Source of the DNA: DASSUW01 sp963844405
GTDB lineage: Bacteria > Actinomycetota > Thermoleophilia > Solirubrobacterales > Solirubrobacteraceae
Assembly: GCA_963844405.1 (NCBI GenBank)
Contig: CAWJNZ010000004.1
Span: forward strand, 496,001-560,000
Direction: 5' to 3'
Length of the DNA: 64,000 nt
Position 1 is the first letter of the stretch; each line of letters opens with the position of its first letter. The translations under genes and the position numbers were made by a program. Below are positions 35,837 through 43,738 of this stretch, one piece after another. The notes under the pieces are model-generated. The model did no database searches, was not told where the DNA came from, and worked only from the letters and a program-made list of their open reading frames with translations.

Positions 35837-36881
35837 GCGCCAGCACCAGCTCCCGGATCGCCCCGGGATAGCGGTACGTGAGGCCGCCGTGCTTGCCGTC
35901 GAACAGCTCGAGCGTGTGCTCGACGTGCAGCGCCTCGAGCTCGGCGGCGAACGCCTGTGCGCCGAGATCGAGGTAGTACTCGTCGCTTCTTCCTGCGTCG
36001 AGGTAGATCCGGCGCATCGACCGCAGCGCGTCCGCATGCGGGCGCGCCAGCCGCACGGGGTCGTGGTCGAGCCACTGGGCCCAGACGTCGTCGATCAGCC
36101 GGCCGGTCGCGATGTCGAACGGCAGCAGCGCCTTGCCGGCGTTCGCCGGGTCCGGCGAGTACGCCGCGGCGTAGCCGTAGAACTCGAGCGGCCTGGCGAG
36201 CCCCTCGTCGACGTGGTCGGCCTGGCCGAGGCGCTCGAAGAAGACGTCGTAGGAGCCCTCGAAGTCGTCGCGCAGCGCCCGGACGACGGTGGGGAACTCC
36301 GGCACGTAGCAGGCCTCGAACAGCGCGTCGCCGGCGTGCGAGGCGAGCGCGCCGAACACGTCGGGGCGCAGCATCGGCACGACCATGGCGCCGTAGCCGC
36401 CGGACGACTTGCCGGCCAGCCCGCGGCGCTCGCGGTCCGCGTGCGTCGGGTAGCGATCGTCGACGAATGCGGTCACCTCGTCGCACAGGTAGTCCTGGTA
36501 GCGGCCGAGCGCCGACGAGTTGAGGAACTGCGAGCCGCCGTAGCTCGTCCAGCAGTCGACGAACACGACGATGGCGTCGGGGCAGCCGCCGGCGGCGAAC
36601 ATCGCGTCCAGCCGCTCGACCATCGTCGGCTCCAGCCAGGTGCGGTTGAACCACATGTCGATCTGGCCGGTGTACCCCTGGATGACGTAGATGGAGGGCA
36701 GCGGGCGCGGGTGGTCGCGCTCCACGCCCGGCGGGCGGTAGACGTACAGCGGCCGCCGAGCGGGATCGCCGAGCGGGTTGTCGGTCAGCAGCTCGGACTC
36801 GACCACCAGGCGGTCGAGCGTGCCGTGCAGCGGGCGCTCCCAGGGCGCCCCGGCGGGACCTTCGACCTCGTGCAGCGCCAT
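35826..36881 (-). CDS. Putative esterase (enterochelin esterase/Fes-like alpha/beta hydrolase)
   Basis: The 351-residue protein is an esterase D/Fes-like hydrolase. It has IYVIQGYTGQIDMWFNR at the oxyanion-hole region, the nucleophile elbow LAGKSSGGYGAMV, and a late histidine in FDGKHGGLTYRYPG. There is no signal peptide, so it is probably cytosolic. Its upstream 150 bases contain a palindromic element. The substrate is unknown. Confidence 0.85.
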   Translation of the reverse strand: MALHEVEGPAGAPWERPLHGTLDRLVVESELLTDNPLGDPARRPLYVYRPPGVERDHPRPLPSIYVIQGYTGQIDMWFNRTWLEPTMVERLDAMFAAGGCPDAIVVFVDCWTSYGGSQFLNSSALGRYQDYLCDEVTAFVDDRYPTHADRERRGLAGKSSGGYGAMVVPMLRPDVFGALASHAGDALFEACYVPEFPTVVRALRDDFEGSYDVFFERLGQADHVDEGLARPLEFYGYAAAYSPDPANAGKALLPFDIATGRLIDDVWAQWLDHDPVRLARPHADALRSMRRIYLDAGRSDEYYLDLGAQAFAAELEALHVEHTLELFDGKHGGLTYRYPGAIRELVLALSP

Positions 36882-36904
36882 GACTGCACCCTAGACGTCT
36901 GTTG

Positions 36905-37035
36905 TCGGGATGAACTTCGTCATTGAGGGAGGCGGGATCAGGGGCGGTGTGATCACTCCTGATGGCTATGTCATCACCAGCGATCACGGCAGGCCGCGCG
37001 GCCCATTTCGCAGCCGCCCTACCCAGAGCAGTTGA
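36905..37035. repeat. Palindromic intergenic element, copy B (divergent)
   Basis: The left arm (GATGAACTTCGTCATTGAGG followed by GAGGC, about 36910-36933) and the right arm at 37013-37034 (reverse complement CAACTGCTCTGGGTAGGG then CGGC) resemble copies A and C. The right arm starts directly after the cysK stop codon. The interior holds further short inverted repeats (GTGATCAC; TGATG/CATCA). No gene is present in 36882-37036. Confidence 0.5.
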
Positions 37036-37036
37036 C

Positions 37037-37984
<948 letters not shown>

Positions 37985-38001
37985 GCGAGCCCGACCAGCC
38001 T

Positions 38002-38169
38002 AGATGATTGATTCCGCGGCCCGCGTGCCCGCATGGCCGCGTACCGTGGATGCCGGGCGGTGCCCGCGCGATCGGCACAGTGGCGGAGCCACGGGCCGAT
38101 TCAGTGGGTGCCGATCCGGCGCCGCGGGACGTGGTCAGGCGGGTGCGCGGGTCGTGGAATCAATCATCT
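38002..38169. repeat. 168-bp near-perfect hairpin, possible structured RNA or mobile palindrome
   Basis: The ends (AGATGATTGATTCC at 38002 and its complement at 38156-38169) begin an almost continuous stem of about 50 pairs, closing with GTGGC, a three-base loop (GGA) and GCCAC near 38080-38092. By hand I count eight G-T oppositions on the plus strand (for example 38016/38155, 38019/38152, 38026/38145, 38027/38144) and no A-C ones, with three A-G mismatches. G-U pairs would keep a plus-strand RNA folded. It lies between cysK and the PRC-barrel gene, and no protein is encoded. Confidence 0.65.
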
Positions 38170-38182
38170 CCGCTTCCCCGGA

Positions 38183-38545
38183 TCAGTAGTTGCCCGACAG
38201 GTAGTCCCAGGCGCGGCGCAGCTTGTCCTTGAGGTCGTCGGGCGCCGTGTCGTCGGGGCTCGCCTCGAGGGTCGCCGGGTTCTCGCTCGGCTCGGGGAGC
38301 TGCTCGGCGTCCGGCGCCGTCACCGCCAGCACGACGCCGTTCTCGTAGATCGCCTCGACGAGCGAGGCGTCGGCGAACCGGTGCCCGCCGGGGCCGGCGC
38401 GCATGTCGACGATCACGCCGTCGAAGACGTCGGAGTCCGCGTCGGCGAGCACGTGCTCGACCTTGCCGACCTCCTGCCCGTCGGACGTGAGGACGGGCGT
38501 GCCGTCGGCGAGGACGAGGTAGGAGGCGGGGTTGCCGAGGTTCAT
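38183..38545 (-). CDS. PRC-barrel domain protein
   Basis: A 120-residue protein with an N-terminal PRC-barrel-like domain (TPVLTSDGQEVGKVEHVLAD, then FDGVIVDMR and HRFADASLVEAIYENGVVLAV) and an acidic C-terminal tail ending LRRAWDYLSGNY. PRC-barrels bind RNA or proteins, as in RimM and photosynthetic reaction centre H subunits; here the role is unknown. The hairpin element lies immediately after its stop. Confidence 0.8.
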   Translation of the reverse strand: MNLGNPASYLVLADGTPVLTSDGQEVGKVEHVLADADSDVFDGVIVDMRAGPGGHRFADASLVEAIYENGVVLAVTAPDAEQLPEPSENPATLEASPDDTAPDDLKDKLRRAWDYLSGNY

Positions 38546-38584
38546 CTCGCCCGCCTACCCCGGCCTCCGCGTCACAATCCTCGT

Positions 38585-40114
38585 GTGGCCGAGCTCGAAT
38601 CAGGCGACGAGTTCGCCGGCTGCCGCATCGAAGCGGTCGCCGGCCGCGGCGGCATGGGCGTGGTCTATCGCGCCACCGAGCTCAGCCTCGGCCGGCCGGT
38701 CGCCCTGAAGCTCCTGACCCCCGAGCGCGCCGGCGACCGCGAGTTCCGCGAGCGCTTCCAGCGCGAGTCGCGGATGGCGGCCGCGATCGACCATCCGAAC
38801 GTGATCCCCGTCTACGCGGCGGGCGAGCACGAGGGCTCGCTGTACCTGGTCATGCGCTACGTCGGCGGGACGGACCTCCATGCGCTGCTGCGCGACCGCG
38901 GGCCTCTGGAGCCGACGCAGGCGGCCGAGCTGGTGGCGCAGCTGGCGTCGGCGCTCGACGCCGCCCACGCGGCCGGGCTCGTGCACCGCGACGTCAAGCC
39001 CGCCAACGTGCTCCTGGCCGGCGACCACGCCTACCTGAGCGACTTCGGCCTCACTCGGTTCGCCGGCTCGGACACCTCGCTCACCGGCTCCGGCCAGTGG
39101 ATCGGCACCGTCGAGTACTGCTCGCCCGAGCAGCTGCGCGGCGGACGCACGGACGCCCGCGCGGACGTGTACTCGCTCGGCTGCGTGCTGTTCGCGGCGC
39201 TGACGGGCGGGCCGCCGTTCACCCAGGGGACGGTGCCGGCGACGATGCTCGCCCACCTGAACGACCCCCCGCCGCTGCCGTCCGAGCAGGGCGCGCCGCG
39301 CGAGTTCGACCGCGTGGTCGCGCGGGCCATGGCCAAGCGGCCCGACGACCGCTACCCGTCGACCGGCGACCTCGGCCGCGCCGCGCTGGCCGCCGCCCGC
39401 GGCGAGCCGGTCACGGAGTCCGAGCGCAGCGTCGCGGTCGGCTCGGCGGCGCCCGAGCACGGCGGCAACGGCGACGCCACGGCGGTCCTGCGGCCCGAGG
39501 AGACCGCGGTCACGGCCTGGGATCGGCACGAGGGCGCGACGGCGCTCGCCGCCGCGGACGACCCCGCATCGGCCCGCGCCGGCGAGCCTCCCCGGGATCG
39601 CGGCACCCCCGCGGGCGATCGCCACGTCGTCAGCCCGCGCCGCTGGCCGGCCCGGCTCGTCGTGGCCGGCACCGCGTTCCTCGCGCTCGTCGCCGTCGGG
39701 CTCGCGCTCGGGCTGGTGTTCGGCGAGCCGGGCGGCTCGGCGTCGCGCACCGGCCCGCTGACGGAGGACGAGGTGCGCAACGTCGCCCAGTCGTTCGCCG
39801 ACGCCTACGCGTCCGAGGACCCCGCCGCCCTGCGGGCCACGCTCGCGCGCAACGTCGAGCGCACGGCGCCGGGCGGGACGAGCCGCGGCCGCGACGCGGT
39901 GGTCGACCAGTACGAGCGACAGTTCGACGGCAAGGTCGGCACTTACGAGCTCGACGACCTCGACGTGCAGCCGGGCCGCGCCGGCCGCGCCAGCGGCACG
40001 TACCACGTCGACCGCGACGAAGGCGACCCCTACGACGGCCGGATCGTCTTCGGCGTCGTCCGCGAGCGCGGCGAGCCCCGGATCGCGCTGATCGCCTTCA
40101 CGCCCTCCTCCTAG
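38585..40114 (+). CDS. PknB-type serine/threonine kinase with extracellular NTF2-like domain
   Basis: A 509-residue membrane kinase. The cytosolic kinase domain (about 12-270) has AGRGGMGVVYRA, the lysine in VALKLL, the RD-type catalytic loop HRDVKPANVLL, SDFGLTRFAG and the activation-end YCSPEQ. A variable linker and one membrane helix (about 355-377, LVVAGTAFLALVAVGLALGL) lead to an extracellular NTF2/SnoaL-like domain (about 390-509) instead of the usual PASTA repeats. The GTG start follows CACAAT by six bases. Its stop is two bases from that of a convergent PASTA lipoprotein. Confidence 0.9.
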   Translation: MAELESGDEFAGCRIEAVAGRGGMGVVYRATELSLGRPVALKLLTPERAGDREFRERFQRESRMAAAIDHPNVIPVYAAGEHEGSLYLVMRYVGGTDLHALLRDRGPLEPTQAAELVAQLASALDAAHAAGLVHRDVKPANVLLAGDHAYLSDFGLTRFAGSDTSLTGSGQWIGTVEYCSPEQLRGGRTDARADVYSLGCVLFAALTGGPPFTQGTVPATMLAHLNDPPPLPSEQGAPREFDRVVARAMAKRPDDRYPSTGDLGRAALAAARGEPVTESERSVAVGSAAPEHGGNGDATAVLRPEETAVTAWDRHEGATALAAADDPASARAGEPPRDRGTPAGDRHVVSPRRWPARLVVAGTAFLALVAVGLALGLVFGEPGGSASRTGPLTEDEVRNVAQSFADAYASEDPAALRATLARNVERTAPGGTSRGRDAVVDQYERQFDGKVGTYELDDLDVQPGRAGRASGTYHVDRDEGDPYDGRIVFGVVRERGEPRIALIAFTPSS

Positions 40115-40116
40115 GC

Positions 40117-40668
40117 TCAGCAGCTGCGCGCGACCTGCACTTTGACCGTCGTGCCGCGTCGCACCTCGGTGCCGGGCACGGGGTCCTGCTCGCAGACCGC
40201 CGGCTCGCCCGGCAGCAGGCCGTCGAGCAGCCCGCCGCGCTCGGAGACGTCGGGCACGAGGCCCACGTCGGCGAGCCGCTCCTCCACCTCGGGCACCTCC
40301 AGCCCGTCGAGGTCCGGCACCTCGACCGGCAGCTCGCGCGTGACCCGGAACGCGGTCATGGCCGAGGCGCGGCCGCGGGCGGACGCCATCACGTCGATGA
40401 CGTTCGCGCCCGGCTGCAGCGAGACCTCGGCGCGGAAGCTGACGCCGCTCACGTCGGCCGGCTTGCCGAGCACCCGCACGCTGGCGCCGGCCGGCTCGAC
40501 CGACCCGAGCACCTCGACCGTCTCGCTCTGCACGACCGCCATGTCCTTCGGCGCCGTCACCTCGAGCTCGACAGGAACGAGCGCACGCTGGGCGCGCTCG
40601 CCGTCGTCGCCGCCGCAGCCGGCGACCGCCGCCACGCAGGCAACGATGAAGATTGGGGCGACGCGCAT
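40117..40668 (-). CDS. PASTA-domain lipoprotein
   Basis: The 183-residue protein has a lipoprotein signal (MRVAPIFIVACVAAVAGCGG, lipobox VAGC at about C18), a middle region of beta-sandwich type (VELEVTAPKDMAVV, SVRVLGK) and one C-terminal PASTA domain (VPDLDGLEVPEVEERLADVG, ending EVRRGTTVKVQVARSC). PASTA domains bind peptidoglycan or its fragments. It converges with a Ser/Thr kinase that lacks PASTA, so the two could work as a split sensor. Confidence 0.85.
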   Translation of the reverse strand: MRVAPIFIVACVAAVAGCGGDDGERAQRALVPVELEVTAPKDMAVVQSETVEVLGSVEPAGASVRVLGKPADVSGVSFRAEVSLQPGANVIDVMASARGRASAMTAFRVTRELPVEVPDLDGLEVPEVEERLADVGLVPDVSERGGLLDGLLPGEPAVCEQDPVPGTEVRRGTTVKVQVARSC

Positions 40669-40681
40669 GACCTGATCCAGG

Positions 40682-41641
40682 CTAGGGGTCGCGGCGGCAC
40701 TCCTGGCGGAGCCCCCAGTGCTTCGGGATGTCCTCACAGTCATCCGTCAATGCGCCGTAGAGCCCGGACCGCCCGACGCCGTAGGCGGTCATCTCCGTCG
40801 TCTCCGCACCTCTGAAGTCGGCGCCGACGGTGTCGGCGACCGCGAGCACGGCACCGCTGAGCCGTGCCCCCCGCAGGCAAGCACGGCGCAGGTCCGTCCT
40901 CGACAGCGTCGTCTTCTCGAAGTTCGCTCGCTGCAGGTCTGCGTCGGCGAGCGACGCCTCGCGCAGGTCGACGCCCCTGAAGTCCGCGCCGGGCAGCCGT
41001 ACGCCGACGAGGTCGGCGCCGGCCAGGTCGAAGCGCCCGCGCGCCATGCGTGGTAGGCCCATGAGCACACCGATGGCCGCCTGGGTGTCCGGCCATGGTC
41101 GTGCCACAGTCGACTCGCACGCCGTGCGAGCGTAGGGGATGGTCTTCGCGACGTTGTTCTGCTGGACGACGGAGACGAGCCGCGGATCTTTCCGGCGCAG
41201 CGGGCGCCTGTTCTTCAAGTAGGCCATCATGAGATCAGCAACGGACGCCTGCCGGCGCGGCGTCTCCCGCGCCGACTCGCCCAAGGCGTAGATGCCCCCG
41301 AGCCGGACCTCCAGCTTGTCCGAGGCGAGTTGTTCGACCGCTCGCGTGAAGCGCTCCGACTCCTGCTGCGCGCGAGCCAGCTCGAGCGTGCGCTCGCTCG
41401 CCTCGCGCGTGTCGGCGATCTGGATCCAGGTGGCGACGAAGGTGAGGATCAGCGCCGCGCCGCCGAGCAGCTGCACGAGCGTCCCACGAGCGCTGTTCTC
41501 AAGCTCGGCGACCTTCTCCGGCGCGAGCCCGGCCGCCTGCCACCGCCGCGCCTGCAGGCGCGGCACGAGCCAGATCGCCCCGATGGCGAGGGCCGCCAGC
41601 GCGGCGACCGCCGCGACCACCTCGGTCGTGGTCAGCGTCAC
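40682..41641 (-). CDS. Membrane-anchored pentapeptide-repeat protein
   Basis: The 319-residue protein has an N-terminal membrane helix (VVAAVAALAALAIGAIWLV), a second one at about 55-72 (TLVQLLGGAALILTFVATW), a helical linker (about 75-120) and then repeated A(D/N)LxG-type pentapeptides (LAGADLVGVRLPGADFRGVD, ASLADADLQRANF and so on, about 205-285). The right-handed beta-helix of such repeats may mimic DNA or scaffold proteins. Membrane-anchored forms with a DUF linker are known, function unclear. Confidence 0.86.
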   Translation of the reverse strand: MTLTTTEVVAAVAALAALAIGAIWLVPRLQARRWQAAGLAPEKVAELENSARGTLVQLLGGAALILTFVATWIQIADTREASERTLELARAQQESERFTRAVEQLASDKLEVRLGGIYALGESARETPRRQASVADLMMAYLKNRRPLRRKDPRLVSVVQQNNVAKTIPYARTACESTVARPWPDTQAAIGVLMGLPRMARGRFDLAGADLVGVRLPGADFRGVDLREASLADADLQRANFEKTTLSRTDLRRACLRGARLSGAVLAVADTVGADFRGAETTEMTAYGVGRSGLYGALTDDCEDIPKHWGLRQECRRDP

Positions 41642-41733
41642 GCATGCGAGCCTGATGCAACGGCCCGGCGCGCGTCAAGCCGCCTCGTCGCGGCGGCAGC
41701 GCTATCCGGCAACGCCGTAAGGCGTCGCTCGGG

Positions 41734-41999
41734 TCAAGCGGTTGCGACGTCCTGCCCGCGAGCCCGCGCGTACAACGTCTCGGGCGCGATGTCGGCGGAG
41801 TTCGGCCACACGATCGTGCCGGCCTCCGCGTCCGCATGGAGCCGTTGGAAGAAGTCGGATCGCGCAGCGGCTCGAACACGCCGCCGTACTCGCGGAGGTA
41901 GCTGAGATCGACGTCGCCCGCCGTGCCGTCCTCGAAACGGACGTGGACGACGTAGCCGTCGAGCGGCGTCGCTTCGACAAGTCGTGGCGTGCTTCGCAT
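41734..41999 (-). pseudogene. DUF2442 protein, frameshifted
   Basis: The start RSTPRLVEATPLDGYVVHVR and FEDGTAGDVDLSYLREYGGV is a DUF2442 domain. One base is missing near 41855 after GATCC; the next frame then reads FFQRLHADAEAGTIVWPNSA and DIAPETLYARARGQDVATA to a TGA at 41734, giving an 88-residue protein of the usual size. DUF2442 proteins are often paired with DUF4160 proteins, perhaps as a toxin-antitoxin type module. The partner upstream survives only as a fragment. Confidence 0.6.
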
Positions 42000-42092
42000 A
42001 GCGCGCGTGGAAGTGTGGCCGGCCGCGATGAGGACATCCGGTCAGAACCGCATCGCGGTCCTGCTCGAAGTACCAGCGCGGCGCCCCACTCG
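41985..42092 (-). pseudogene. Possible fragment of a DUF4160 gene
   Basis: In one minus-strand frame the bases just upstream of the DUF2442 start read RWYFEQDRDAVLTGCPHRGR followed by PHFHARYA. The PHFHARY string is typical of the N-terminal part of DUF4160 proteins, the usual DUF2442 partner. Nothing else of the family is seen: the reading frame runs into the DUF2442 gene, as expected after an internal deletion. The call rests on one short motif. Confidence 0.35.
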
Positions 42093-42123
42093 GGACTGGG
42101 CACGAGCTTGCGCGTTCAGGTGA

Positions 42124-42306
42124 GTCCGCCAGCGCTCCGAAGAGTCCTCCACGCAGCAGCCGCCGGTCTTCGGCGGCTCCAACGAGTCGCCGGGGGGCAC
42201 CAGCCTCTGGGTCGCGCTCGGCCTGATGCTCCTGGCCGCGGTTGCCGGCTACGCGGCCCCCGGGCTGCGCGACCGGCTGCGCACCGCGTCATCGTCGCGC
42301 GCGTAG
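42124..42306 (+). pseudogene. C-terminal remnant of a cell-surface protein (one membrane helix and tail)
   Basis: After an in-frame stop at 42121, a 60-codon frame without a start reads SEESSTQQPPVFGGSNESPG followed by TSLWVALGLMLLAAVAGYAA and a basic tail ending TASSSRA. A Gly/Ser linker, one hydrophobic helix and a short positive tail is the layout of the C-terminus of a secreted, membrane-anchored protein. The rest of the gene is absent, which fits a deletion scar. It directly precedes the palindromic element copy C. Confidence 0.4.
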
Positions 42307-42331
42307 GGACGAACTTCGCCGCGCGCGGGGC

Positions 42332-42523
42332 GGCGGGACGAACTTCGGCTGGGTAGGGCGGCGAGGGAGCCGGCCGCGGGTGGGGCTGATTACCGTCGCA
42401 TACCGACGGTCAACCGACCCCGGGGTTGCTCATGGGTCCATATCACCCATGAACGACCCCACCCCGCTGGCAGCACGGCCGCTCCGGCCGGCGCCGCCAG
42501 CCTCCCTACCCAGCCGCAGTTCG
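42332..42523. repeat. Palindromic intergenic element, copy C
   Basis: The left arm at 42339-42362 (CGAACTTCGGCTGGGTAGGG then CGGC) pairs with the right arm at 42500-42523, with two mismatches. As in copy A, the left arm has GGGCGGC and the right arm reads GGGAGGC. An extra half-arm (GGGACGAACTTCGCC) precedes it at 42305-42320. Inside are two perfect short hairpins, ACCGTCG/CGACGGT and CATGGGT/ACCCATG. The right arm contains the stop of the next minus-strand frame. Confidence 0.65.
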
Positions 42524-42832
42524 CCGGCGCTGCAGCTCATCGACGCCGACGGCTTCCACGTCGAGGCTCCGCTCCGACGCGAGCGTTCGAGCCCAGTGGT
42601 CGTCCGCGTGGAGCTCCTCCACTTCCTCGGTGAGCTGCAAACCCAGCAGTCGCGGTCCGAAGCGCAGATCGAGCAGCGTCTTGAGGGACGCGAGATTCCG
42701 CCTCCCCTCCTGCAGCCGGTCGCGCGGATCAGCGGACTCACACAGCAGGATCATCTCGACGAAGAACACATCCTCGAAGGTGTTCTCCCATCCATGGAAC
42801 TCGAAGTTCAGCGGCGGGTCGCCGAGTACCAC
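42506..42832 (-). CDS. Hypothetical protein (108 residues)
   Basis: From a GTG at 42832 the frame gives a protein of balanced composition with many acidic and aromatic residues (NFEFHGWENTFEDVFFVEMI, LLGLQLTEEVEELHADDHW), unlike a shadow frame. It has no cysteine-rich, membrane or signal features, and no family is recognised. The last eight codons (RRRTAAG and stop) come from the right arm of the palindromic element, so its natural C-terminus may have been replaced. There is no clear ribosome binding site. Confidence 0.45.
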   Translation of the reverse strand: MVLGDPPLNFEFHGWENTFEDVFFVEMILLCESADPRDRLQEGRRNLASLKTLLDLRFGPRLLGLQLTEEVEELHADDHWARTLASERSLDVEAVGVDELQRRRTAAG

Positions 42833-42925
42833 CCGCAGGTCTTGAACACGACTCGGTACGCAGGTCGACCTCCCTCGGCAGGGTGGGCATCGTCGACACG
42901 ACGCAGATCACTCGAGATGCATTCT

Positions 42926-43318
42926 TCAGATGTAGTACATGTGCGCGCCCGCCTGGCGGTTCTCGCGCTCGACCACGTCGGCGATCGTGGCGTTCTCGAG
43001 GATCGCGCGGGCTGCGGCCGCGGCGTCGGCGAAGACCGACTCGGCGGAGCTGCCGAACGGGCCGTCGAGCAGCTCGACGATCTCGAGCACGGTGACCTCG
43101 GAGGGCTCGCGGGCGAACGAGTAGCCGCCCTTGACGCCGCGCTGCGACTTGAGGACCCCGGCGCGCCGGAGGGAGGCGAACAGCTGCTCGAGGAACTGGA
43201 CCGGGATGTCGCGCCGCCGCGCGAGCTCGCCGATCGGCACGGGCCCGGCGCCGCCGGAGCGAGCGAGCTCGGTGAGCGCGCGGACGGCGTACGGGGACTT
43301 CGTCGTGATCGAGAGCAT
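42926..43318 (-). CDS. Rrf2-family regulator without cysteines (CymR-like)
   Basis: The 130-residue protein is an Rrf2 winged-helix regulator: TTKSPYAVRALTELARSGGA at the start, the helix-turn-helix PIGELARRRDIPVQFLEQLF, and LKSQRGVKGGYSFAREPSEVT. It contains no cysteine, so it cannot hold the Fe-S cluster of IscR or NsrR. The C-terminus (HMYYI) closely resembles that of CymR from Bacillus (YMFYI), which senses cysteine status through CysK and O-acetylserine. GGAGG lies four bases before the ATG. Targets may include cysK and cysE in this window; that is inference. Confidence 0.85.
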   Translation of the reverse strand: MLSITTKSPYAVRALTELARSGGAGPVPIGELARRRDIPVQFLEQLFASLRRAGVLKSQRGVKGGYSFAREPSEVTVLEIVELLDGPFGSSAESVFADAAAAARAILENATIADVVERENRQAGAHMYYI

Positions 43319-43348
43319 CGCCCTCCATCCTGCCACCATCACCGGCCG

Positions 43349-43738
43349 ATGCGCTCCATCTTCCGGTTCAGACTCCCGCTGGCGGAGCGCCCCGTCTCGA
43401 GATTCGGACCCCCGCTCGCGCTGATGGGCGTGATCTTCTTCTTCTCCGCCCAGCCCGATCTCGGCACCGGCCTCGGGGTGTGGGACACGATCCTGCGCAA
43501 GGCCGCCCACATGGCCGAGTACGGGCTGCTGTGGTTCCTCTGGCACCGCGCGCTGGGCACGCGCACGCCGTGGCCCGCGATCGCCGTCACGCTCGCGTAC
43601 GCGGCGACCGACGAGTTCCACCAGAGCTTCGTGGAGGGGCGGCACGGCACGCCGGTCGACGTGCTGATCGACGCCGTCGGCGTCGCGATCGCGGTCGCGC
43701 TGTACGCGCGCCGCGCTAGAGCCAGCCGCGCTCGGTAG
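43349..43738 (+). CDS. VanZ-like membrane protein
   Basis: A 129-residue protein of the VanZ family with hydrophobic segments at about 20-36, 55-70, 75-90 and 105-122, the conserved KAAHMAEYGLLWFLWHRAL, and the signature DEFHQSFVEGRHGTPVDVL followed by DAVGVAIAVALYA. VanZ gives low teicoplanin resistance in enterococci; most homologues have unknown roles. The ATG is 30 bases from the divergent Rrf2 gene. Its 3' end overlaps the next, convergent, gene by 23 bases. Confidence 0.88.
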   Translation: MRSIFRFRLPLAERPVSRFGPPLALMGVIFFFSAQPDLGTGLGVWDTILRKAAHMAEYGLLWFLWHRALGTRTPWPAIAVTLAYAATDEFHQSFVEGRHGTPVDVLIDAVGVAIAVALYARRARASRAR

